A DNA stretch of 64,000 bases from Pezizomycotina sp. ARF18. Lineage: Eukaryota > Ascomycota. Of this stretch, positions 10,737 to 20,959 are shown piece by piece. The notes below the pieces were generated by a model that had not been told where the DNA came from, did no database searches, and saw only the letters and a program-made list of their open reading frames with translations. Numbering within the stretch: position 1 is the first letter of the stretch; every line of letters starts with the position of its first letter. The stretch is from the NCBI GenBank assembly GCA_002224055.1, contig AZLU01000041.1:52744-116743 (forward strand), read 5' to 3'. Made by a program: the position numbers and the translations under genes.

Positions 10737-13700
10737 ATGGGCGTTGATGATTCCCCCCCGCGCTGCCTAATGCGCATCGAAGAGTCCCTCCTCCGCAAAA
10801 GGATGTGGTTCTAGACTACGAGGCCTGTTTTCGTGAGAAGCTCCAAGGAACAGGAGAATGGATATATCGCGACGCATCTTTCAAAGCTTGGGAGACCGGC
10901 GAAATGAGCGTTCTTTGGCTTTCTGGACCACCGGGTTGCGGAAAATCTCACTTGGCTGCACAGATGATCCAGCACCTCACAAGTCAGACTCAATCGAATA
11001 ACGTCGCTTATTTCTTCTGCAGAGACAATATGCCCTCCCGCAGGATGTTTTTCCAACATTCTGAAAACGCTCGTCTGGCAATTCGCAAGGAGTGATGCGG
11101 CGTATTCGGAGGTCGCGGATAAAATCTGCTCGGCGATGATAGCGATGTTGCAAATATGTCTATCGCTACGCTCTGGGAGACTTTCCTGCCACACTGCCCT
11201 GAGGGGTTTATCGTAATTGACGGTATGGATGAAGCTTACCAGGACGACGTGGATGCGTTCCTAGAAGCGGTTTCCACGACTCCGGGCTCATTCAAGATCC
11301 TCCTCGCGGGTAGACCCGAGCTAGACGCAAGATCGACGCTGCGTTTGGCAGTCGAGCTGGCACAATCCATATCACTAAAGAGCGAAACAATGAGGATATA
11401 TCCGGTACATTGACTACCAGATCGACCGGTCGGCGAAGCTCAAAACCGCAATTACTCCAGAATTTCGGGGCGAGATCAAAGCCGAACTGTGCCGCGCCGC
11501 CAACGGAATGTTCCTATGGGTCAACCTGATGGTCTCTGAACTCACCTCGAAATCTCAAGACGGCGAAAGTAGGATGCGCGAGACTCTCAAAAGCCTGCCT
11601 CAGGATCTGACGGAGGCGTACATACGTACTCTTTACCGCTATTCGAAGGTTCTCAACTCTTACTCGATCAATAATCTAAACAAGCTGCTCGCGTGGGTGC
11701 TGTGCGCGACACGCCCACTTACTCTACTTGAACTTCAAAGAGGTTCTTAACATGGATAACTCCATAGCGGAACCAGCTGATCAGTTGGACTTGGAGACAA
11801 ACGTAAGGAGGAACTATTCAACTTTTCTAACTATCATCAAGATGAAGCAAGGGAAAGAAGTCGAAGAAATTGAAGAGGACGAAAGCCAAAGGCGCAGACG
11901 AAAACACTGCGGAGAACACGGATGAGTCTGCCACGGCTGCTTGCGAACGCCCGCTGGCCAGAAAAACTTGCCACCTCCGGCACCGAGGATAGTACCAAGG
12001 ACATCGTTGTAATGAGCAGCCGAGAGCTCAACGACCGCTTCCGCAGCCTCAGCCTCAAACTTTGTCACGCCTCCCTCGGCGACTTCTTCCGCTCACGCAC
12101 GTCCATGACCTGCGCCGTTGGTACTACAGGTACGAAGGCCAACGTATGGCTCCTTCAAACGTGCTTGGAAGTTATGCACCCTGAAAAGGTCAAAGAGCCC
12201 TGGTACAAGCACTGGCCGGAACTATACCCCTACGCGACCCACTCCTGGTACAAGCACCTCGCGGACCTCGACGTCGCGAGGATCTCCGACGAGGATAAAG
12301 TGAAGCTTACGCGGGCGCTGTGCGACTATTTCTCCACCGGCGACAGTTTCATCCACTATGCGATACCTACCGCTGGGACGAAAACGCCGTACGATCAGGA
12401 GTTACCGTACTTTTCTAGCCTTAAAGCGCTCCTGACGGATCCCGCCGTGAGAGAAGCGTTTAAGGAAGACGCTGTGGTAAGTGGGTGGATTAGCTACGTC
12501 AGCTCATCTGATACGGTGGAGCGGTTCTTGGAGCCGATAGCGAAGGCATGCGGCGTCATTGGCTACAGATAGAGGATAGCAATCATCACAGGGGAAGGCC
12601 GTCCATTGGCGACGTCTGGTTCTGCTTTTATATTGCGTGGAGTTATCTGAAGAAGGTAAGCAACGACAAATGTATTCTCTTTCGACCTTTGAGCGGAAAA
12701 CCTAACATGAGAATTACCATGTCGAACAGAGATACCTAATCAAGAAGAGCGACCAAGGGCGCAAGCGCGGCTGGCGGATATATGGGCAGAAGTATCCAGT
12801 TGAAAGATATATACCAGGTTGCGGAGTGGGCCAACGTTGACCGTAAGGCGCGCCGTGGCACCTCGGCATAGCGGCTGTACTGTACGGGAGTCAGCATTAC
12901 GAAGAGGCACGGGATGAATGTTACAAAGCTCTCGCCTTGGAACCTAACAGCCGCGAAGCCATGCTCCAGATATCTCAGATTTACGAGCGAGAAGCTTATC
13001 CTCAGAGGGACGGCACGAGATTTTACCCCGAGGAAACCGACCCTAAAAGGCCTGAGCTAGAGGAGGCCATAAAGTGGCTCAGGAAAGCGCACGAAGCGGG
13101 TACTGTCAACAGGCGGTTGCAAAAAGAAGGGAGAAAGAAGAGGCAGGAGAAACTCCCGCAAGAGAGCAAAGAGAAGGCGATCGAAAAGCAAATAATGTCT
13201 ATTCTGAGCAACTACCTTAGTCATGTAGCATACCTCGAGGAGAAGCTCGACGGGCCAGCGGCTAAGAAGAACACCCTGCGGATGAGGATGGAGTCTGATC
13301 CATCTTCCGCGGACGCCGCGTACGATTACCTGAAAATGGTGTCCGATGAGGAATTCCTCAAGCAGCTACACGCTTACGAAGAAGAAAGCCAGGCAGGTTT
13401 ACGTACATCCTCGGTCGGGAATCAGCAAAGGGCATGAACAGTCTCGAGATGATGGTGCATGACATGTCCACGGACATGGTTATGAATAGGTTCTCGTTCG
13501 GCAACGCTTCATGGACGCCGCGCATAAACTAGGCGAGGGTGACTTTTTCGTCATGGCTATGGAGCGCTTCATCAAGTACGACACGGACCACAAGAGGCAG
13601 AAGGTTGGTCAGAAGAGCAAATCCGGTTCGGGCGGCACTCGATGTACGACGACTGGGCGCGTGAGAAGCTCGCGATGTACTACCTTTTCTACACTGGCGA

Positions 13701-14589
13701 GACAGAAAAGGGCGTGGAGCAGCTCGAGAAGATATTAGAGGGTACGATCGATCCTTCCGCCGGCAGCAGAACTCACAATGCAGCAAGAGTACGCTGCTTG
13801 TCTTCTAGCCTCTTTATACTTTGATAAGGCAGCCGCCGATAAGGCGAACTTGCCGAAACTAGAAAAGTTCGCAGCGGAGCCGGAATTGATGAGGGAAATG
13901 CCGGATCTACAGGCGAAAGTGAACGGCCTCGTTGCCAACGCACACCGCATCCACGGTAATCCGCCCGTCGCAGAGTCGATCATGAAGAAAGAGATCCACC
14001 GACTATTCAATGAACTGGAGAAAGCAGGCGACGAAATCGAGAAATGGCGAAGGTAAAAAGGTCTGGCTATACCCGTCTAGTATGATGCGCATATCGCGAG
14101 CGCTGTTCGCGTAGGCGACGATCTCAACGGTGGTATCGCGCATTGGCTCGCATCCTCACTGCCTCCGGAGCTTAGACAACATGAACCGACCTTGAGAACG
14201 ATCCGTTTTACGTCGCTCCAGAGAAGAAAAGAGTGTACTGCGCAGGCCTATGCCCAATTTTCACGGGAGTGGGAAGATATGGGTCGCAGACCGACAAGAA
14301 GACTTGGAAGAAGCAGCTTGACGATACTACCAGTTCGTACTGTTTTCGATCGCTACAGGTACGAGCAGGAACATTCGCTTGAGATTCTGCAACGAGTGCT
14401 TCCCAAAACTCATGGATGGGTCGCTCGACTACAAGTTCACGGTTTGCCGCCCGGAACATAAGTTCTATCACAGAGCGCCAGGCCTGTCTCACCAAACCGA
14501 GGATGGCAAAACCTGGGTCGGGCGCCGGCAATGAGCCCGTCGATCAAGTTCGGTGGCTGAGGGAGCTAAATGGAGAAATGGGAATATAA
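10737..14589 (+). CDS. NOD-like receptor: NACHT NTPase, TPR repeats, C-terminal zinc-binding motif (frameshifted)
   Basis: This reads as one long gene of roughly 1,200 codons. The N-terminus is short: about 40 residues (EACFREKLQGTGEWIYRDAS) precede Walker A, WLSGPPGCGKSHLA. Next come ILKTLVWQFARSDAAYSEVA, Walker B FIVIDGMDEA and ILLAGRPELDA, then a helical region typical of fungal NACHT proteins (MFLWVNLMVSEL, LLAWVLCATRPLTLLELQ). The middle (11922-12572) holds LCHASLGDFFRS and Trp/Tyr-rich helices. From about 12840 TPR-like helices appear (EARDECYKALALEPNSREA, EAIKWLRKAHEAG, EKLAMYYLFYTGETEKGVEQ). The end has paired Cys/His (YCAGLCPIF, FCNECFPKLMDGSL, VCRPEHKFYH), like the ZZ-type tail of related fungal TPR proteins, and ends RWLRELNGEMGI at 14589. 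The family acts in the cytoplasm as signal-transducing STAND ATPases in non-self recognition and programmed cell death. No N-terminal effector domain (HeLo, HET, lipase-like) is visible. Ten or so indels break the frame; both Walker motifs are intact. Confidence 0.85.
12656..12729 (+). other. Intron within the NACHT-TPR gene, 74 bp
   Basis: Donor GTAAGC, branch CCTAACATG 28 bp before the acceptor GAACAG. It separates the NACHT/helical half from the TPR half. The flanking frames are disturbed by indels, so phase cannot be verified. Confidence 0.65.
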
Positions 14590-15190
14590 ATCAAGGAAGT
14601 AAAGATATAGTGGCTATATTGATATACTTGCTATCCTCAAGTTTTAGGATGATATTTTGTCGTTATTCGTCGATTACCATGAATTGCAATGCATTCTTAT
14701 ATTGATGAATGCTAATAAGGCATCTGCGTGCGAGATATTTTAATATACTTCATGGTTGTTACGAATGAGACTTTATGATAAAATGTCATTGATGTTAAGC
14801 ACCTTTTCTCTCCGGAAACCGATGACGGGGTTGTGGGTAGTTTGTATCAGTTCACTAATGCATGATGGTGGATTATTAAAGTGGCTTTTGATATTTGACA
14901 GTTATTACCTCAATGACATTGCAATCACGGCCCATTGCATCTAAAGGACGGATGCGATATCACGTTTCATAATAGTCCTTATTCTAATATAAAAAGGATC
15001 CAATAGCCCCACGTCCTCGATCTCTGCCATTAGAGGTTGGTTGCTCCACTGTATCTAGGTCTTGTCATCTCTTTTAATTATTTCACTGGCACAACGCACT
15101 TCCATCTCCTACCTCATTGTCAATCCACAAGTGAGAACCCAGTATTATCCGTAAGGTACTAGAGTTCCAACTTCCGAAGGCCCAGCGAAG
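14590..15190. other. Intergenic
   Basis: AT-rich 3' flank of the receptor gene. A 62-codon open frame (14756-14944) has no start context or motif. Nothing else seen. Confidence 0.5.
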
Positions 15191-15600
15191 ATGTCCGATC
15201 CGCGGCGTGTGAGACCAACGAGGACGCTTATCGGCTCAATCGGAACTTCAGTCCGCGCACCAGCCAGAGGCTCCGTGTCTTCGTCCTGAAAAAGTTGCCA
15301 GAGCGAGAGCACTTTAGAGACAAGACGCTAGTGGGCCCATCCCAAACAAACTGAGGGAGATACTTCAGGAGTGTATTGATTACCATCATAGCAAATATAC
15401 GGTGGAAGAGCTTCGCGTGCGTCTCGAATCTACTACCGCACAACTAGCCGAAAAGATACGGAGACGCTGGCAGAAACTTTCGAGGCGTTAGTTCAACGTA
15501 CAGTATTTCTGCTATGCAGATGGGGATGCCGGAATATCTCTTTGAGGAGCTGTGGCGCTTTGAGGATGCTAAGTGGCCCCGCAGCTTGCCCAACTATTAA
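15191..15600 (+). pseudogene. Short broken gene, copy A of a diverged pair
   Basis: The coding trace hops frames: from ATG 15191, MSDPRRV; then CETNEDAYRLNRNFSPRTSQ and RLRVFVLKKLPER; then LREILQECIDYHHSKYTVEE and LRVRLESTTAQLAEK, with an alternative DTETLAETFEALVQRT; and finally MPEYLFEELWRFEDAKWPRS and a stop at 15600. It is charged and probably helical, with no known motif. DNA and protein resemble the copy at 15.9-16.3 kb. Whether it was ever an independent gene or is a detached fragment of a larger one cannot be told. It has the same strand as the receptor gene 0.6 kb upstream. Confidence 0.5.
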
Positions 15601-15912
15601 CGGGTTCTGCAGAAACAGGCATCTATTGGGCATTCCGATCTATTTGCCATACTCAAGTTTGAAGAACATATAATATTCAAAAAAAAATAGCATTCCGTAT
15701 TGATGAATGTCAAAAGGACTCATACAAAACAAGAATAGCGGACGTAAATGGATTATGTATTCAATATTTTATATATAACTGTCTAAGGTCTCCAGGATCC
15801 AATACCCATCTTAAACAGAGGCCCGGACGCTTGTACCGAATCACATCCTAGCTTCTAGCATTTCTACAATTCTTCCATAGAATCTACCCGTCTACTAGCT
15901 ACCCAAAAGCGC

Positions 15913-16304
15913 AGCAAAGGATATCCGAGCTAACGCGTAAGAGAGATCAACGAGGACGTCCATGACCCGGCCAGGAGCTGTCCAGTCGCCCATTTTGTGC
16001 TCTGGCATTTCGGTTACGACAGGCTAACGGAAAGAGAGAAGGACGAGAGCGAGAAGCGTGTCAAGCGGCGTACGAACACCAAAACCGTAGAAATGCTCTA
16101 GGAGTGCGTCAACTACCACCGCGGCGGGTATTTAACTAGAGGAAATTTTTCGTGCGTCCCGAAATTTACTGCAGAATGACTCGCGATGATCTGACCAAGA
16201 GCCTGACGCAGGTTTTCGAGGGTGTTAATGAAGCGTCTAGTGCGTGCGCGAAGCAGCTCGATGACGTACCCGAGTATATCGTTAAATGGATGGAGTGGTA
16301 CTAG
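15913..16304 (+). pseudogene. Short broken gene, copy B of a diverged pair
   Basis: It starts with sequence clearly related to copy A (CAGCAAAGGATATCCGAGC against CAGCGAAGATGTCCGATCC, and both continue to CAACGAGGACG). Coding trace: REINEDVHDPARS, FVLWHFGYDRLTERKDE, ECVNYHRGGYLT, and an intact end MTRDDLTKSLTQVFEGVNEA with DDVPEYIVKWMEWY and a stop at 16302-16304. Shared anchors with copy A are EC(I/V)(D/N)YH, a (L/T)..(T/Q)FE segment and PEY near the end. The initial ATG of copy A is ATA here. The function is unknown. Confidence 0.5.
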
Positions 16305-16379
16305 TATGAGCTAGATGTTAAGAGAGAGCCAGATGTTAAAAGGAGCCAATGGATTTATTTTTAATTATTCTATTTATTC

Positions 16380-16435
16380 TATTCTATTCTGTTTTGTTTT
16401 GTTTTGTTTTGTTTATTCTATTTTTTTTTTTTTTT
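16380..16435. repeat. TTCTA / GTTTT pentanucleotide tract
   Basis: Short runs of ATTCT and of TTTTG units followed by a T tract, upstream of the 16.6 kb gene. It is a simple-sequence stretch with no coding value. Confidence 0.7.
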
Positions 16436-16573
16436 TCTTTATCTTATTTGATTTCAGTTTAGCCCCCAGAGCAAATAAATATATGTACCCACCAATCTTC
16501 AGAAACCTCTCCCTACTTCATCTCCAGCACCCGCTGTTAGCGAACAAACGCAACACTAAATCCGATACGAGCA

Positions 16574-17896
16574 TGGACGACTTACCGCCGGCAAGATCCG
16601 CTACCAAGCGTCCGATGAGCTCTGAAAGCGACCAAAACAAACCCAAGCAGAACGCTTCCAAGGTAATCGAATCTAGCTGCTACGCAGTCGGCGCCTGGAT
16701 GTCCTTTGTCAATATAGACTCCATATGTCTCATGATCAGAGTTGTACTCAATTTGTCTTCGAGGAGTGTTCATATATAGCTAATTAAAGTTTTCCAGTTT
16801 ATTACGTAAAAGCTTTATCGTGCTCGTCTAACGATAGAAAAAAATAATAAAAATAAAAATAAAAATAAAAATCATTAAAACTTCCAGGGGCGCCTATTTA
16901 TTGTGTAGAACACTTGCTTTAATGCTTCTAGCCGATTAGATTTCCCTCGCAGCGCACCGATATAATCGATATACCAAAGATTATTCGAGGGAGAGAAGAA
17001 ACAAAAAAAAAAAAAGAAAAAAAAAAAAAGAAAAGAAAAGAAAATGGGCGGGATAACGAACCTACAGGTCGAAGTCCAGGTCATGATCCTCGACGAAGCC
17101 CGCCGTACTACATACGTGCGCTTCCTGAAGCCCGTCTGCCGCTTATAGCGGGACATCATAAGCAGCTATGGAACCCTCAGGGCCAAAGCAAAACGGTACT
17201 ACGAAAAAAAAATCACACCTCGCGACCCATCGCGTACAGCGTACACGTCGGCAGCGTCTACTACGGCGAAGTCCGCATACTTGCCCACGTTCTCAACTCG
17301 TTCCGAAAAGAAGCCGGCGCTGCACGCACTACTGCGCGGCGACGTCTCTCATGACGTCAGGTTTCCGACGCGCAAGGGGTGCATCAAGGAGAATGGCGCG
17401 CGAGGGATCCGGACAACAGCGACTGCATCCGCCATGTCGGTATTTACCGCGAGGGCGATGTCGTGCAGCTGCCCGAAGTAGGGCCCGTCAGCGGCGGGTG
17501 TAGCTGGCCGTACTGCGGACCTAGCGCTCCGATTCTTTAGGCCTCGATGGAGAGAGCGAGGACGAGACGCGTCGCGCCGCGTACCGCCGGGCCTTCCGTT
17601 TGAATCCTTTCTGAAGGACCCAATGTACGAGCCCGGCGCCGGCGTCGAAAGCTTGCTCCTCAGGCTCACCTTTTCAGATGCGTCCGCCGGTACGGTGCGC
17701 GGTTGGCATGCAGGAGGTGATCGACCGAAGGACACTTGGGCAAGAAAACCACGAGAGCGGCGGGACTACTTATCCGTCGGCGATTTCTTCGGATGTGCAG
17801 AGAGATGGACAAGAAGGATATGCTTGGAGTACCCTACGTGTTGTCAAAAGGTTAATTAATTGCTTTTGGCAGTCTTTTGGCCGTGAACTCGTCTAA
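16574..17896 (+). CDS. Unrecognised fungal protein (frameshifted, probably with an intron)
   Basis: The ATG at 16574 gives MDDLPPARSATKRPMSSESD and a Lys/Asn-rich stretch, ending near a possible donor (GTAATC, 16662). A poly-A/GAAAA block follows (about 16845-17044), which looks intronic. The coding trace resumes near 17046 with LQVEVQVMILDEARRTTYVR and FLKPVCRL, then YSVHVGSVYYGEVRILAHVL and NSFRKEAGAA, then DCIRHVGIYREGDVVQLPEV and SGGCSWPYCGPSAP. It ends with a GC-rich piece (VRCAVGMQEVIDRRTLGQEN, YAWSTLRVVKRLIN) running to 17896. Composition and amino-acid use are protein-like, but no family comes to mind. Part of the trace may belong to two genes. Confidence 0.4.
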
Positions 17897-17899
17897 TCT

Positions 17900-18210
17900 T
17901 CCATTTTCTTCTTATATTTTATTCCTTTGTTTGTTTGTAGCATCCGGTTTTCTTTTTTTTTTCTTTCATCCTCTTGACGTTAATATTATCTATATGTTAA
18001 TTTTTCGAGCTGGTAGCTTGCAAAACGTTCGAAAAGCCAAAAATTGAACTTGATCTGGCAGCTCCGGTAGCATCTGCAGAATCGATATATGTATCACCGC
18101 CATGCTTCCAAATACGAATGGTGTGATTCCAGGGACCCGGCGGCCAAAGGGGCTCCGTATAAAAAAAAAAAAAAAATCTACCTTGTTTTTCAAAGAGAAA
18201 GCCGATCGTC

Positions 18211-18252
<42 letters not shown>

Positions 18253-19328
18253 TTTTTTTGGAGAAACTTCCATGTTCAAAGAATCAAAGATGACACATAT
18301 TTTTTCCCGCAACCTTTTCGAATAACGATGGACCTTTAACATCGAGCAGAGACGCGCGCCGAGTAGGGATTAATCATGGTTCGGCCAACTTTGACTCTTT
18401 TTATTTTTTATTTTTTATTTTTTTATTCTGCCATCAACAAGAAGTGCCAAGGCCCACCTGCTTTTCGATATATAGATATCATAAATAATCTTGAAATTAC
18501 AAAAGTGATAAGCCTCGGCCGAGCCCCACTCGATATCCATCCTCGCCCGACGTTCTCCACCTCATCTCGAAAAAAAAAAAAAAAAATCCAAAGCCGTTCT
18601 AATTGCCTTGCGATCCCTGGCAGGCAATAGAAAAAAAACATGAGATCTTGATTCTATTTATCCGCATTAACAAACAACCTGAATTCCCGGTTTTGGTAAA
18701 TTGTAGAACCAATCGTTCGCCGTTGGAGGATTTAAACGTTCGCGATCACGTTATATATTCCTTCTTTTTTTTTTTTTTTTTTGAAAAACTTGCAAGCTGG
18801 GTACCAGACAGACAGCAAGGTGGAAAAGATGCTCGAATTTGTTATCCAAGCAAAGTATTTTTTATTACTTTTTTCTTTCTTTTTTCTGGTCACAGTCACG
18901 AATTCAATTAAGTAGGAACTTGTTATTGTAGAAGTATTGGTATTCTCATTATTTAAAGTAAAAAGAGTTATGAACGCTTTCTATAGTAGTAGTGACATTA
19001 TTAGGTTATTGTGTTTTCTCCGGAATCAATCCAGAGATAGTCGTGCTAAAATAGTTTGAAAAAAAAAAAAAAAAAAAAAAAACAGTAAAGAAGAAACAAA
19101 TCCGTCCGTTTAATAATCATTAAAAAGAAAAAAGAGACAACTCCAAAGGAAATATTAAACAACAAAGAAAAATAGAAGGGAAAAAAAACTTTTGTTTCTG
19201 TTATGCACATATTTGTAATAGTAAACAACACTTCTCCACTTCTCCATAGTATTAGCAAGGTGAATAGTAATAAAAGCTCGTCCTCATAATTTTCTCTCTA
19301 TAAAATAATCGTGATATTGTAAATCCAC
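17900..19328. other. Homopolymer-rich spacer
   Basis: No gene supported. It contains at least five long A or T runs: about 18166-18178, 18211-18247, 18571-18585, 18766-18782 and 19060-19081. Open frames here mostly encode poly-Phe or poly-Lys and are artefacts of those runs. Confidence 0.6.
18211..18247. repeat. Poly(T) tract, about 37 bp
   Basis: The longest homopolymer in the window, followed after a few A by another T run. Its length is probably not reliable in the assembly. Confidence 0.85.
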
Positions 19329-20691
19329 TTAGTGAGAGACAGGCTTCTTGTCAGCGCCCTCTTCCACCTCATGAACCAGTAAGACCGATGAGCAGACTGC
19401 CAACCGTCATCGCCGCGCCAGAGATCCAATGAGACCCGTGAAGCTGCCGTGCGCGTTCTCCTCGATCGTAGAAGCAATCGGGAGACCAGTAAGACTCGCG
19501 AATGCAACAACGACCATGAAAGCACCGAGCATGACACCGAGGTCCGCCATGTTTCCATCAGTAAGAGCGATCATGCAGGGAGTCATCAGCGAGACAAAAG
19601 CGCCGGAGAAGAAACCGTAGACGAGGGCGAAGACGATAACACCGGCGGAGGTAATATGGAAGTTGATGGGAGCCAGATTGCCAAGACGCAGACGGCGGAA
19701 AGGAGAGCGGTGGAGAACATCATCGGGAAGGCACCGATCTTATCGGCGACCTGGTTGGGAGGATACGTCCCGGGATGGAACCGGCGTTGATGATGGAGAC
19801 GGTGTAAGCAGCGAGGACGGGGTTGATCGGTTCGGTGAACAAGGGGAGGAAGTTGAAAGGGCAGAAGAGACCCAGAAGAACAGGAAGGCACCGATGACGT
19901 AGAGGACGAACTCGAGGCGCTTGAAGCGGCGAGGCCGGAGAAGGAGCGGTTTCCAAATCCCTTTGGCTTGAGGGGGGCATCGGCGAGGACGTTGGCGAAG
20001 AAGAGCATGATGCCGATCATGAGGGCGTCCAGCGGATAGCCGAAGCGAAGCCGACATCTTAAAGAGCCTCGAGAGCATGATCGGGAAGATGACTCCACCA
20101 ACGGACGATCCGGATGCGACGATACCAGAGCCAGAGCGCGGCGGTTCTTGAAGTACTGTCCGGCAGTAACGAGTCCGGGCATGAAGATACCCGCAGCGCC
20201 GATGCCGAAGCAGACGGACTGCGCGAGGAAGATCTGGTAGTACTCCGTGCACAGGCTGAGCATGCACAATCCAAGACGCGAGGACGGAGCTGGGATCGAA
20301 CCTTGCGGGGCCGACCATGTCGACGAGATGCGACGACCTGGGAGAGGAAGAACATGAGGAAGAGCTGGAAGGTCAAGATCCAGGTGATCGTGTTCGGTTG
20401 GTGTGCTTGAGGATGTTGCTCTGGTATTCGAGCTGGAAGATACGAGGGCGTTGATGAAGCCGAAGGAGCAGAACTGGCAGATCCATCCGGCGAAGACGGC
20501 GAGCCAGGCCTTCATGCACCGTCGGGAGGACGTAGGCGGCTTCCTTGGGGCAGCAGGAGGGTTGTTCTCGATGTCGATGCTCAGGGTAGGAGCGATGACG
20601 TGGGGTTCTGCTGCATCTCGGCGTTCTCGAGGCCCGTTGCGGCGGACGAGCGGGCCGTTTGGGATTTCTCGCTGGCGGAAGTGTAGCTCAT
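19329..20691 (-). CDS. Major facilitator superfamily transporter, monocarboxylate-porter type (frameshifted)
   Basis: The start is ATG 20691 (MSYTSASEKSQTA). The acidic, Pro-rich N-tail continues LSIDIENNPPAAPKEAAYVL and PDG, which matches the PDGG-type signature before the first helix of fungal monocarboxylate-porter homologues. Helices follow: KAWLAVFAGWICQFCSFGFI, then LCMLSLCTEYYQIFLAQSVC, GIGAAGIFMPGLVTAGQYF (with FKNRRALA after it), GIVASGSSVGGVIFPIML, LMIGIMLFFANVLADAPL, FKRLEFVLYVIGAFLFFW, INPVLAAYTVSIINAGSIPG, MMFSTALLSAVCVLAIWLP. It ends KKPVSH at 19329. The span equals about 454 codons, the usual length for the family (12 membrane helices, plasma or organelle membrane). Relatives move small carboxylates, riboflavin or other metabolites; the substrate here is unknown. 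At least ten frame switches occur, so as written the gene could not make the protein. The deeply conserved residues are preserved, which favours sequencing error. Confidence 0.88.
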
Positions 20692-20736
20692 TTTGTGATG
20701 TTGTTGATATTAGTAGATAGATAGGAGTTGTTGTTG

Positions 20737-20958
20737 TTATTTGCTACGATGGTTGCGGCTTGTGAAGTTGTTGTTGTTGTTGTTGTTGTTGTAGTTGTTG
20801 TTTGTTTGGTAGAGGAGGAGTTGGTGGTTGTTGAAGTAGGAGAGGGAGGTCCCCTTTATTAGTGGAAGCTTCCTCTCTCGTATTAAATTTGCTGCAGCAA
20901 TAAAAGAGCTGTTGTCGAATTTTTCACCAGCTGCAGTGTTGGAGTTGCTCGGCGTCAA
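20737..20958 (-). promoter_or_regulatory. 5' leader of the MFS gene with (AAC)n and a possible upstream ORF
   Basis: Just upstream of the transporter ATG, on its coding strand, lies an AAC trinucleotide run (20770-20794 as GTT on the plus strand) inside a 73-codon frame that ends in eight Asn. It may be a translated upstream ORF or just leader sequence. AAC/CAA-rich leaders are common upstream of fungal genes. Confidence 0.35.
20770..20794. repeat. (GTT)n microsatellite
   Basis: Eight GTT units, flanked by further GTT-like sequence from 20727 to 20830. Confidence 0.85.
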
Positions 20959-20959
20959 A

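Noticed and set aside
16869-17159. Minus-strand frame with poly-Phe
   Set aside because: Product of the poly-A block; the opposite strand carries the better coding trace.
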